From Terriglobia bacterium (lineage in GTDB: Bacteria > Acidobacteriota > Terriglobia > Bryobacterales > Bryobacteraceae): DNA of 55,080 nucleotides. The notes below the pieces were generated by a model that saw nothing but the letters and a program-made list of their open reading frames with translations, was not told the origin of the DNA and made no database searches. The DNA is taken from positions 1 through 55,080 of the forward strand of contig JANYDS010000056.1 of the NCBI GenBank assembly GCA_025363475.1, written 5' to 3'. The position numbers and the translations under genes were made by a program. Every line of letters starts with the position of its first letter. Position 1 is the first letter of the stretch. Positions 34,335 through 41,541 of the stretch are shown here, in pieces.

Positions 34335-34889
34335 ATGGAAAACACGAACAGGCGCAGCTTTTTCGGAATAGTCGCAGGTACGCTGAGCGCAGTCAGCCTC
34401 GCGGCCGCAGCCACCGACAAAGTCACTAAACCGGCAAAGAAAGTTCGCATCGTCGAGTTCGATGCTGCCGGCAATAAAAAGGGAGTCACGGAAATGGACA
34501 AGATCGTAAAGTCAGAAGCGGAATGGAAGAAGCAGCTTTCGCCGCTCGAATTTGATGTGACCCGCAATGAAGGCACTGAACGGGCAGGCACAGGCAAGCT
34601 CTCCTACAACCACGCCGACGGCCTTTATCACTGCATCTGCTGCGACACCGTACTCTTCGATTCCAAAACCAAATTTGAATCGGGCACTGGCTGGCCCAGC
34701 TTCTACCAACCGCTGGCAAAAGAGAATGTGGCAGAAACCCGCGACGGCAGCATCGGCATGGAGCGCGTTAAGTGTAACTGCGCCCGCTGCGACGCCCACC
34801 TCGGCCATGTTTTTGACGACGGCCCGAAACCGACAGGCCTGCGTTATTGCATGAATTCTGCGTCACTGACGTTCAAACCACGCGGCTAA
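34335..34889 (+). CDS. msrB: Peptide-methionine (R)-S-oxide reductase, Tat-type signal
   Basis: MsrB repairs Met-R-sulfoxide. The N-terminus [11 protein letters not shown] with a following hydrophobic Ala-rich stretch is a twin-arginine signal. The zinc ligands are Cys100/Cys103 (in YHCICC) and Cys149/Cys152 (in CARC), and the catalytic Cys172 lies in [17 protein letters not shown] and [12 protein letters not shown] are also present. A protein that folds around zinc before export suits the Tat route. Together with msrA 20 bp upstream, it makes a complete two-enantiomer repair pair outside the cytoplasm. The C-terminus ends soon after the catalytic strand, as in the family. Confidence 0.92.
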   Translation: MENTNRRSFFGIVAGTLSAVSLAAAATDKVTKPAKKVRIVEFDAAGNKKGVTEMDKIVKSEAEWKKQLSPLEFDVTRNEGTERAGTGKLSYNHADGLYHCICCDTVLFDSKTKFESGTGWPSFYQPLAKENVAETRDGSIGMERVKCNCARCDAHLGHVFDDGPKPTGLRYCMNSASLTFKPRG

Positions 34890-34902
34890 TTTAGCTGACT
34901 TA

Positions 34903-34929
34903 CCGGGACGCAGAGAACGCGCGTCCCGG
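34903..34929 (+). terminator. Hairpin after msrB
   Basis: CCGGGACGC (34903-34911) and GCGTCCCGG (34921-34929) form a perfect 9-bp stem with a 9-nt loop, 13 bp after the msrB stop and 23 bp from the end of the convergent small gene. No long T run follows, so it may be bidirectional or only an mRNA-end structure. Confidence 0.55.
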
Positions 34930-34952
34930 CACGAAACTGTTTCACTGCTTAT

Positions 34953-35123
34953 CTAAATCTGTCCTTCAATATGCGTCAGCTGTTGTTCGTGGATTTCAGC
35001 GATCCGGGCGAACGCGCGGATATTTTGCGCGTCGATTTCAACGACATTGCGCAACTCCTGAATATCGTGCCCTGCAAGCTCCAAGTTCATCGTGACGGCT
35101 TCAATTCTTTCGTCTGTCGTCAT
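34953..35123 (-). CDS. 56-residue coiled-coil protein
   Basis: On the minus strand an AGAGGT box lies 7 bp before an ATG (35121-35123). The frame encodes MTTDERIEAV ... LELAGHDIQELRNVVEI ... EQQLTHIEGQI and stops at 34953. The repeated spacing of I, L, V and A at heptad positions predicts one continuous helix, likely a parallel or antiparallel coiled coil. There is no signal peptide or membrane segment. I know similar short proteins in Acidobacteriota only as hypothetical; a small adaptor or antitoxin-like role is possible but not shown. It converges with msrB. Confidence 0.6.
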   Translation of the reverse strand: MTTDERIEAVTMNLELAGHDIQELRNVVEIDAQNIRAFARIAEIHEQQLTHIEGQI

Positions 35124-35345
35124 TGTCTCTACCTCTTTTGGTTGCCAAGCCGGGCGTTTGTCTCACCTGATTTCATAATAGTCCGTCCTGCTGACCCCAG
35201 CCACCACCGATCCCCGCCACCAGCGCCTTCGGCGCCCGCATTCACCAATCTGCGTTCCCGTGCCAACTCCCGGAAAAGGGAAAGAAAGAGTTCTGGCGCA
35301 TTCAAATTGAAACCAGGCCAGGGGCGGACGCGGGTCACTCCAGAG

Positions 35346-35954
35346 TTATTTCCCTTCGGGCAAGGCCAACACAATGCAACCCGTTGGGTCGACCACGTGC
35401 TCGGTAAACCACACCTTCTCATCAACAGGGAGTCGCCCGACGGCACCTGCGAAAGCCGAGTGTCTGGATAAGCAGACGCGCCGCATCCACCTGGCTAAGT
35501 CGCTGTGTGGATATTGAACTGCCTCCAATCCGCAGGAAACGAACGCGTCCATGTTTACGGGCTCCAATTGCACCGCTTTGGAGAGTTGAAGGATCAGGGT
35601 CTGTGCGCTCTGCGCGAGGGTCACCATATCCTTCAGCGATTCTCCACCGCAGAGGCTATCTCCAAAGGTCAACCAGATGTTTCGTTGAATTTCGTCGGAG
35701 GGGATTAGAATGATGAGAGCTCTCGCTGCCACCCGGTCCCGGGGTCTTAACTCAAACACTCGAAGCGCCGCTATCGTTTGGACTCGATAACTTGAACCTG
35801 CTCTCTGCCTGTCGGCCCCGAGCGCGGATACCGACTTCGCTCGTGCCATCCTGGCCAGGATGCCGACCTGCTCGCAACTCATATCTACACCCTGTTCTCC
35901 CGCTATTGCTGTACGCGTGATGATCAACAACAGGGCCAGGAGCAAACATTTCAC
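35346..35954 (-). CDS. Exported protein of unknown function
   Basis: From GTG 35954 the frame begins VKCLLLALLLIITRTAIAG, a convincing signal peptide; the longer version from ATG 36053 adds 33 residues with no export signal and would overlap hyuB. The mature part, about 185 residues, has four Cys (in MSCEQ, SLCGG, VSCGL, RRVCL), possibly disulfides, and a mixed helix pattern (IQRNIWLTFGDSL, ALIILIPS). I do not recognise the family. It follows hyuB on the same strand at 92 bp. Confidence 0.55.
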   Translation of the reverse strand: MKCLLLALLLIITRTAIAGEQGVDMSCEQVGILARMARAKSVSALGADRQRAGSSYRVQTIAALRVFELRPRDRVAARALIILIPSDEIQRNIWLTFGDSLCGGESLKDMVTLAQSAQTLILQLSKAVQLEPVNMDAFVSCGLEAVQYPHSDLARWMRRVCLSRHSAFAGAVGRLPVDEKVWFTEHVVDPTGCIVLALPEGK

Positions 35955-36046
35955 GGGTCTTCGTCTTCCGAAAAAGAGGTATGAATAGCTGTCGGCAAAT
36001 AACTTAAAACCTGGACCGAAAGCCAAGGGGAAAGGGTTCATGCGGG

Positions 36047-37618
36047 CTAACATCTCCCCCAGCCGCCACCGCCCGGGGTCGTGATGCGAATGGCTTCGTT
36101 TCGCCGGAATTCCAGTCGCGCCTTGGCCGGCAACGCTTCCACACCATCCCCGCTCACTCGCTCATTCACACCAACCCCACCACTCTCCCCACCCTGCAAA
36201 CCATAAGGCCCGCGCGCCCTGCGGTCAGTGAGAATCGTTACCTCCGCAGGCTCCAGAAACTCCAGTTCCCGCACAATCCCGTCACCCCCCCCATACCTCC
36301 CCACCCCGCCGGAGCCCTCACGAATCCGGTATGCTCGCACCCGCACCGGATACTCATGCTCAAACGCCTCCACCGGAGTGTTCCAGCTGTTCGTCATATG
36401 CGTATGCGTCGCGGCCAAACCCGGCCCGCGCGGTGATGCCCCCATCCCGCCCGCAATCGTCTCGTAATAGGCAAACGGGCGATTCCGCAACCGGTCCCAC
36501 CCGCCGAAACTCAGGTTGCTCATCGTGCCTGAACTCGCCGCCGGAATCCGCTCCGGAATCGCCTTTGCCAGCGCCCCCAGCACCACGTCCGTAATCCGCT
36601 GCGAAGTCTCTACATTGCCCGCCGCCATGGCCGCCGGCAGCCCCGCATTCACCACGCTGCGTTCCGGTGCCAGCACCCTGATCGGTCGCAACAGCCCCTC
36701 GTTATACGGGGCATCCGCCTCCATCAAACAGCGGAAACAGTACATCACTGCCGAAACGGCAATCGCATAATTGGCATTCACAGACCCCGCCACCTGCGGA
36801 CTGGACCCCGCGAAATCCACCTCTGTCTGATCCCCCGCAATCCGCACCGCCACCGCAATCCGGATCGGCTCATTCGTAATCCCGTCGTCATCCAGAAAAT
36901 CTTCAAACGTATACTCGCCGTCTGGAATCTTCCGGATCGCCGCGCGAGTGATCCGCTCCGTATAATCCATCAGATCCGACGCATTCTGCCGCACCCGGTC
37001 CAGATCATACCGCGCCACCAGTTCCAGCAACCGTGCCTCACCCCGCCGGTTCGCCATCACCTGCGCCAGCAGATCCCCCTCACGCTCTTCCGGCGTGCGC
37101 ACATTCGCCAGGATGATCTGCATCACATCCCGCTGCATCTCGCCCCCCCGCATGAGCAGCACCGGAGGCAGCCGCAACCCCTCCTGATAAATTTCGCGCG
37201 CCAGCGGCATCGACCCTGGACTCATTCCGCCCACATCAGAATGATGCGCCCGGCTGGCAACAAAGAAATCCGCAGGCTTGTCCGGATCAGTGAAAACGCC
37301 GGACACCGCCGTAATATCCGGCAGATGCGTCCCGCCGCGAAACGGGTCATTCACAATCACCACGTCACCAGGCGCAAGACAAAACGAAGCCAATACATGC
37401 TTTACAGAAAGTGGCATCGCCCCCAGATGGATTGGCATATGGTCCCCCATCGCAATCGTTTCCCCCGACGCCCCATAAACCGCACATGAATAATCGCGGC
37501 GCTCCTTGATATTGACGCTGAAAGCCGTCCGTCGCAGCACTACCCCCATCTCTTCGGCTATTGAAACCAGGAGATTGCGGAAAACCTCCAAATCAGCTGG
37601 ATTGGGTTCGTTTTGCAT
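36047..37618 (-). CDS. hyuB: Hydantoinase B / oxoprolinase beta-like subunit
   Basis: The 523-residue protein is the HyuB partner of ATP-dependent hydantoinase/oxoprolinase/acetone carboxylase enzymes, which open or carboxylate cyclic or ketone substrates. Family landmarks include SVNIKERRDYSCAVY, DHMPIHLGAMP, NDPFRGGTHLPDI, RAHHSDVGGMSPGSMP, GNVETSQR and THMTNSWNTPVEAFE. His and Asp residues in FRGGTHLPD and AHHSDVGG fit metal binding. Its expected partner, HyuA, is encoded at 45688-47574 on the same strand, with about 8 kb of other genes between them. The substrate cannot be read from sequence. Confidence 0.9.
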   Translation of the reverse strand: MQNEPNPADLEVFRNLLVSIAEEMGVVLRRTAFSVNIKERRDYSCAVYGASGETIAMGDHMPIHLGAMPLSVKHVLASFCLAPGDVVIVNDPFRGGTHLPDITAVSGVFTDPDKPADFFVASRAHHSDVGGMSPGSMPLAREIYQEGLRLPPVLLMRGGEMQRDVMQIILANVRTPEEREGDLLAQVMANRRGEARLLELVARYDLDRVRQNASDLMDYTERITRAAIRKIPDGEYTFEDFLDDDGITNEPIRIAVAVRIAGDQTEVDFAGSSPQVAGSVNANYAIAVSAVMYCFRCLMEADAPYNEGLLRPIRVLAPERSVVNAGLPAAMAAGNVETSQRITDVVLGALAKAIPERIPAASSGTMSNLSFGGWDRLRNRPFAYYETIAGGMGASPRGPGLAATHTHMTNSWNTPVEAFEHEYPVRVRAYRIREGSGGVGRYGGGDGIVRELEFLEPAEVTILTDRRARGPYGLQGGESGGVGVNERVSGDGVEALPAKARLEFRRNEAIRITTPGGGGWGRC

Positions 37619-37621
37619 TTT

Positions 37622-38299
37622 CTACGGCTGAGCTGCTGTCGGAGCCAGTACCGGGCACTGTGCGACTTCGATGGGGAACTCGGCAACCACAGTCCACACG
37701 TCGTTCTCTTTTTGTTCCAGCTTCCAGGTCTTACTTAAAGTGTCGTCCGGTTTCAAACGCCACGAATCCGTTTCCGGAGACGGATGTTTCAACCGAGGCA
37801 TTTCGCCCGTGGCGCTGCGGATCATCCAACTGTCCCCACCGGTCTGAGATTCGAAAAACTTATACCGGCCTCCCGCCGCACCCTTGCCGGAATCAACGAT
37901 CAACTCTCCGTGTTGTACGGAATCGAACGAAAACGTTTGGACTGACCCGCTGCCGCCCCCCGATGTAACCGGTTTCCGCCGCCATGACTCCCCGCCATCC
38001 GTAGAAACCATAAAAAAGGGATCGTGCGGTAAAGGATACTGTAGCTCTCCCGCAGCCCAGCCATGCTGGAGATCATAGAACTGCACAAGCTCAATCGCTG
38101 CACCTTGAATCCGGGGCGTCGCATCTTTCCAGGTAACACCGCCATCGGAACTGCCGAGCAGAATAGCTTCCAGCGTCCCGTCTGTACCGTGCAAGTTACC
38201 GGAAACAAATACCTTGCTTCCATTTGCCACCACTGCGCTTAACTCAAGATAGATAGAACAGGGGCGATCCTCAGAGCAATCCATCCCGGCGAAACGCAA
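37622..38299 (-). CDS. Asp-box (BNR) repeat protein, start unclear
   Basis: This protein of about 225 residues has Asp-box motifs SSDGGVTWKD (near 50) and STDGGESWRR (near 98), and a weaker TGGDSWMI (near 149), typical of sialidase-like beta-propellers or photosynthesis-factor-type proteins; it is too short for a full propeller. The first standard start in frame (TTG 38299) gives no signal peptide, yet the frame upstream runs on for about 30 codons through a hydrophobic stretch (ALFLFVLF ... FAEAQ) that looks like one. No ATG, GTG or TTG lies in that extension. The start may have been lost, or translation may begin at a rare codon. It ends 3 bp before hyuB. Confidence 0.55.
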   Translation of the reverse strand: MRFAGMDCSEDRPCSIYLELSAVVANGSKVFVSGNLHGTDGTLEAILLGSSDGGVTWKDATPRIQGAAIELVQFYDLQHGWAAGELQYPLPHDPFFMVSTDGGESWRRKPVTSGGGSGSVQTFSFDSVQHGELIVDSGKGAAGGRYKFFESQTGGDSWMIRSATGEMPRLKHPSPETDSWRLKPDDTLSKTWKLEQKENDVWTVVAEFPIEVAQCPVLAPTAAQP

Positions 38300-38380
38300 C
38301 TTGGCCTCAGAGCAGTCAAAGCTTACAGGAATAGTTTGGGCTTCCGCGAAACTGCGGAACAGAACGAAAAGGAAGAGAGC

Positions 38381-38420
38381 GTGGGCGCATCGTTGAGTGA
38401 TTAGGGGTTGATGCGCCCAC
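38381..38420 (-). terminator. Hairpin downstream of cysK
   Basis: GTGGGCGCATC (38381-38391) and GATGCGCCCAC (38410-38420) form a perfect 11-bp stem with an 18-nt loop. On the minus strand it is 86 bp after the cysK stop and is followed by a pyrimidine-rich stretch with TTTT. It also covers the part where the start of the Asp-box gene would be expected. Confidence 0.45.
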
Positions 38421-38506
38421 TTGTCGTAACGGGGATTGCTTATCAGACGACACCCTTTTGCCCGATGTTACGGGCTGCAAAAAAAAACTTAGCCGACTAC
38501 CCGAAA

Positions 38507-39463
38507 TTAGTTCTCAAACATACCTTCGAACAACACGCTGGTGAGGTAACGCTCACCCGAATCCGGCAGAATCACCACGATTGTCTTGCCGCGGAACTGT
38601 TCTTCTTTGGCAATACGCACCGCCGCCGCCACCGCCGCACCGCAGGAAATGCCGCAAAGCAGCCCTTCTTCCTTCGCCAGCCGCCGCGCCATCTCAATCG
38701 ATTCTTCACTGGTTACCAATTCCATCCGGTCCAGAATGCTCAGGTCAAGATTACGTGGCACAAACCCTGCGCCAATCCCCTGAATTTTGTGCGGTCCCGG
38801 CTTCATTGCCTGCCCCGCCAGCGTCTGACTGATCACAGGACTAGTCACCGGTTCCACCCCAACCGTAATGATCTGCTTGCCCATTTCGTGCTTGATAAAG
38901 CGGGAGGTACCCGTGATCGTGCCTCCGGTCCCCACACCCGCCACCAGCACATCAATCCCACCCTCAGTATCACGCCAGATCTCCGGCCCGGTGGTTTTCA
39001 CATGGATTGCCGGATTTGCAGGGTTATCAAACTGCTGCAGTAAAACGTAGCGTTCGGGGTCAGACTCCACGATTTCGAGGGCCTTCTGGATTGCTCCCCC
39101 CATCCCGCGCGAACCATCGGTCAGCACTACCTTCGCACCAAACGCCGCCAGCACCTTGCGCCTTTCAATCGACATGGTCTCCGGCATGGTCAACGTGATG
39201 GGATAGCCGCGCGCCGCCGCAACAAACGCCAGCGCGATGCCGGTATTACCGCTGGTCGGCTCGATTAATTCTTTGCCCGGTTTGAGGATGCCACGCTCTT
39301 CCGCGTCCCAGATCATGGATGCGCCGATACGGCACTTCACTGAGTACGCCGGATTCCGCCCTTCCACCTTGCCCAGCATCGTGACCGGAGCACCGTCTGT
39401 AACTCGATTGAGCCTGACCAGGGGGGTATTGCCAATGCTGAGTGAGTTGTCGTTGTAAACCAT
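38507..39463 (-). CDS. cysK: Cysteine synthase (O-acetylserine sulfhydrylase)
   Basis: The enzyme makes L-cysteine from O-acetylserine and sulfide. The 318-residue protein has PLP Lys43 in [11 protein letters not shown], the [12 protein letters not shown] substrate loop (near 70), the phosphate-binding [11 protein letters not shown] (near 175) and the C-terminal [11 protein letters not shown] choose the start MVYNDNS at 39463; a longer frame to 39592 overlaps the regulator gene. The Rrf2 regulator gene ends 4 bp upstream, so they form one operon. In Firmicutes, CymR (Rrf2 family) binds CysK as a sensor of cysteine supply; whether the same holds here is inference. Confidence 0.93.
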   Translation of the reverse strand: MVYNDNSLSIGNTPLVRLNRVTDGAPVTMLGKVEGRNPAYSVKCRIGASMIWDAEERGILKPGKELIEPTSGNTGIALAFVAAARGYPITLTMPETMSIERRKVLAAFGAKVVLTDGSRGMGGAIQKALEIVESDPERYVLLQQFDNPANPAIHVKTTGPEIWRDTEGGIDVLVAGVGTGGTITGTSRFIKHEMGKQIITVGVEPVTSPVISQTLAGQAMKPGPHKIQGIGAGFVPRNLDLSILDRMELVTSEESIEMARRLAKEEGLLCGISCGAAVAAAVRIAKEEQFRGKTIVVILPDSGERYLTSVLFEGMFEN

Positions 39464-39467
39464 AGCT

Positions 39468-39893
39468 TCAGATCTCCCAATTCGGTACGAAACGGTTGTG
39501 TTTGTCGGCCCAGTCGCGCGAGAGTTGTGCGAAGTTTGTAGAATCGAGCAGGGAATCCACGGTGCGGTCCACCTGGTCCCACAGATCGGCAAAAGGGGAT
39601 TGATTCAAACGGCGCTGCCGCGCACGCTCTTCCTGGCGCCCTTCCACGTAGCGCAAAACGTCGCCTACTGTGATCAACTCGGCTTTCTTTGCCAGCAGAT
39701 AGCCGCCTTCGGCCCCGCGGCGCGAGGCGACAAAGCCGCCTTGTTTGAGGCTGGCGAGGATCAATTCAAGAAATTTCTGAGGGATTTTTTGGCGGCGTGC
39801 GATCTCAGCGATCTTCACCGGGTCCGGGGAACCGTGGGAAGCAAGATCGAAAATTGCCTGCAGTGCGTACTCGCCCTTAACTGAGATATTCAT
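39468..39893 (-). CDS. Rrf2-family transcription regulator, CymR-like
   Basis: The 141-residue protein has the Rrf2 winged helix: [37 protein letters not shown] (recognition helix near 30-50) and GGYLLAK wing. The region where IscR and NsrR carry three Cys for an Fe-S cluster (about residues 90-110) has none ([19 protein letters not shown]). It is thus more like CymR, which has no cluster and senses cysteine state with CysK. The gene is 4 bp upstream of cysK, so autoregulated control of cysK is likely. Confidence 0.88.
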   Translation of the reverse strand: MNISVKGEYALQAIFDLASHGSPDPVKIAEIARRQKIPQKFLELILASLKQGGFVASRRGAEGGYLLAKKAELITVGDVLRYVEGRQEERARQRRLNQSPFADLWDQVDRTVDSLLDSTNFAQLSRDWADKHNRFVPNWEI

Positions 39894-39991
39894 CCGCGCG
39901 AGTTTGCAAACTCCCTGATCAAACTAGAGATTAGAGGGTTTCGCTTAGGCAGTCAACAAAGGGGGGCAGGAAAGGGAAAGAAGAAGGACGG

Positions 39992-40021
39992 ACTGGGTAG
40001 TACTGGGTAGTACTGGGTAGT
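39992..40021. repeat. Three perfect 10-bp direct repeats
   Basis: ACTGGGTAGT occurs three times head to tail (39992-40001, 40002-40011, 40012-40021) without mismatch, between the rrf2 promoter region and the first Lys-rich peptide gene. The 10-bp period equals about one helical turn, so bound proteins would line up on one face. It may be an operator or a slippage repeat. Confidence 0.85.
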
Positions 40022-40032
40022 AAGGAGACGAA

Positions 40033-40061
40033 GGGCTGACCGTCCAGTGGACGGTCAGCCC
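40033..40061 (-). terminator. Strong hairpin after peptide gene A
   Basis: GGGCTGACCGTCC (40033-40045) and GGACGGTCAGCCC (40049-40061) form a perfect 13-bp stem with a 3-nt loop, 8 bp downstream of the stop of the Lys-rich peptide gene A. On the minus strand TTCGTCTCCTTAC follows, T-rich but without a long run. Confidence 0.7.
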
Positions 40062-40069
40062 CGGCAAAA

Positions 40070-40213
40070 CTATTTCTTGTCGGCGGGTGCGTCGACCTTC
40101 TTGGACTTCTTTTTCTTTTCCATCTTCTTGTCAGCAGCAGGTGCATCCTGAGCGAAAGAAACGGTGCCGAGGACGACGCCAAGGCCGATTGCGAATACGA
40201 GAAGCTTTTTCAT
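40070..40213 (-). CDS. Lys-rich exported peptide A (47 residues)
   Basis: The frame from ATG 40213 begins with MKKLLVFAIGLGVVLG, a Sec signal peptide ending near SFAQ, and leaves a mature part of only about 25 residues that is mostly Lys, Ala and Asp (PAADKK, MEKKKK, SKKVDAPADKK). The preceding RBS area (AAGGAGAAT, 40222-40230 on the complement) is the same as for peptide B. It is too short for any domain. Free Lys-rich peptides of this kind could bind DNA, LPS or polyphosphate at the cell surface; there is no evidence to choose. Confidence 0.7.
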   Translation of the reverse strand: MKKLLVFAIGLGVVLGTVSFAQDAPAADKKMEKKKKSKKVDAPADKK

Positions 40214-40395
40214 GAGGGTGATTCTCCTTAAGAATGATTTGACGCTCTGAGCGTCTTGAACCAGCATAGGGATGCAAGATGAAGCGAGGCTTAACCTTGC
40301 ATTAAATTATCCTAATGAGAATCAAAGACTTGGGGGGGGTGAGGCAGGGCAGGAAACGAAGCGGGCACAGGAGACAAAAAGAAACAACCAAAGGT

Positions 40396-40435
40396 CGGGC
40401 AGACCGCCTCAGGCATTCCCGAGACGGTCCACCCG
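40396..40435 (-). terminator. Imperfect hairpin after peptide gene B
   Basis: Arms 40396-40410 and 40421-40435 pair at 12 of 15 positions around a 10-nt loop, 6 bp after the stop of peptide B. The position matches the hairpin after peptide A, so both copies may carry their own terminator. Confidence 0.45.
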
Positions 40436-40441
40436 GAAAAA

Positions 40442-40576
40442 CTATTTCTTGTCGCCTTCGTCGGCCTTTTTCTTCTTTTTCTTTTCCATCTTCTTGTCGG
40501 CAGGGGCATCCTGAGCGAAAGAAACGGTGCCGAGGATTACGCCAAGGCCGATAGCGAACACGAGAAGCTTTTTCAT
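40442..40576 (-). CDS. Lys-rich exported peptide B (44 residues)
   Basis: This is a near twin of peptide A: MKKLLVFAIGLGVILG signal, SFAQDAPADKK, then MEKKKKKK and ADEGDKK at the end. Most differences lie in the Lys tract. The stop TAG (complement of 40442-40444) and the RBS (AAGGAGAAT) keep the same spacing. The two genes are separated by about 230 bp, which include an imperfect terminator and a short inverted repeat (ATGCAAG/CTTGCAT near 40271-40300). The tight match of signal and RBS but looser Lys tract suggests a duplication under mild constraint. Confidence 0.7.
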   Translation of the reverse strand: MKKLLVFAIGLGVILGTVSFAQDAPADKKMEKKKKKKADEGDKK

Positions 40577-40760
40577 GCGGTGATTCTCCTTAAAATTTGA
40601 CGTTTTCCGTCTTCAGCATCATAACGAAGAGACCATGACTTGCGCCTCAAAAACGTAATTAAAATCACTTAATTAAATCTAGTTCAACAATTTTCACTAA
40701 TGGAATGAGTGACTTACGCGCTCAGCACAATTTCCGCATGCTACCCTCGCAGACAAGTTT

Positions 40761-40994
40761 ATGAAGAAGCCAGACCTTGTCAGAGCCGTTGCCAGACGCA
40801 GCGGTGTCGAAAAAGTAGCCGCAGCGGACCAGATGGACCGCGTGGTGACCCGTATCATCCGCACTCTGCGCCGCGGCCAGTCCGCTCATCTGCCCGGTCT
40901 GGGAACGCTGGACCCGGGCAAACCCTGGACCTTTCGGCCAGAAGCCGGTCCCGAGAGCGATCCGGCAAACAGGCCGGCAAGCGATGCGCATTAA
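40761..40994 (+). CDS. Short HU-like protein, N-terminal half only
   Basis: The 77-residue protein aligns with the first half of HU/IHF: KKPDLVRAVARRSGVEKVAAADQ (helix 1-2), then VVTRIIRTLRRGQ and SAHLPGLGTL, which matches the HU turn (…QLPGFGTF). After that the DNA-inserting beta arm and C-terminal helices are missing, and a Pro/Gly-rich tail takes their place. A full HU is encoded at 6092-6397. It could dimerise but not clamp DNA in the usual way. Its last 11 bp overlap the start of the TIR gene, so it is translationally coupled to it. It is a possible partner or inhibitor of the next protein. Confidence 0.65.
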   Translation: MKKPDLVRAVARRSGVEKVAAADQMDRVVTRIIRTLRRGQSAHLPGLGTLDPGKPWTFRPEAGPESDPANRPASDAH

Positions 40995-41541
40995 GGAACT
41001 GGCCAGCCATATCCGGCGCTCGTTGCAGCGCTCGGAATCGGTGGAGGTCGATGGCCTCGGCACGTTCGTCAGGGATGATGCCGGAGGAATCTCGTATCGG
41101 AACCCGGTTGGCCCGCGGATATTCATTGCCTACGCCTCTGAGGACGCAGAACATGCTGACCGTCTGTACGCGGCTTTCGCCACGCATGGTCTCGCCCCCT
41201 GGCTGGACCGCCGCAAGCTGCTCCCCGGCCAGAACTGGCCGCGCCGCATTGAAGACGCCATCGCGAGTTGCGATTTCTTCATAGCCTGTTTCTCCGCGCG
41301 TTCGGTAAACAAACGCGGGGCTTTTCAGGTGGAGATCAGGTTTGCACTGGACTGCGCCAGCCGTATTCCTCTCGACGAAGTTTTTCTGATTCCTGCACGC
41401 CTGGACGACTGCAGCATCCCTGCCAGAATCCAGCGAGAAACCCAATATGTTGACCTGTTTCCTGACTGGGATACCGGCTTCGCCAGAATCCTCAAAATCA
41501 TTGAGCGGGCGACTCCCGAGCGTTCCGACAGCAGGCTCTAA
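40984..41541 (+). CDS. HU-like/TIR fusion protein, possible NADase effector
   Basis: The 185-residue protein has a short HU-like part (residues 1-40; IKELASHIRRSLQRSESVEV then DGLGTF) joined to a TIR domain (about 45-175). TIR landmarks are IFIAYASEDAEHADRLYAAF (box 1), GLAPWLDRRKLLPGQNW (box 2 region) and FFIACFSARSVNKRGAFQVEI; Glu117 is at the place of the catalytic Glu of NAD-cleaving TIRs such as SARM1. Bacterial TIRs of antiphage systems (Thoeris, Pycsar/CBASS-type effectors) make signals or drain NAD. No known sensor (ThsA, SIR2, NBS) is adjacent. An HU-like fold as sensor arm is unusual to me. The stop overlaps, convergently, with the M28 gene. Confidence 0.72.
   Translation: MRIKELASHIRRSLQRSESVEVDGLGTFVRDDAGGISYRNPVGPRIFIAYASEDAEHADRLYAAFATHGLAPWLDRRKLLPGQNWPRRIEDAIASCDFFIACFSARSVNKRGAFQVEIRFALDCASRIPLDEVFLIPARLDDCSIPARIQRETQYVDLFPDWDTGFARILKIIERATPERSDSRL

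Noticed and set aside
35129-35446. Possible gene or repeat element between the coiled-coil gene and the exported protein
   Set aside because: Frame contains no domain; only a short GCGCC/GGCGC hairpin is visible and no second copy in the window.
34971-35471. 166-residue plus-strand frame after msrB
   Set aside because: Low-complexity Ser/Pro/Arg, no RBS; the minus strand carries the 56-residue gene and the unknown exported protein.
39992-40021. CRISPR-like array
   Set aside because: Units are 10 bp without spacers; no cas genes nearby.
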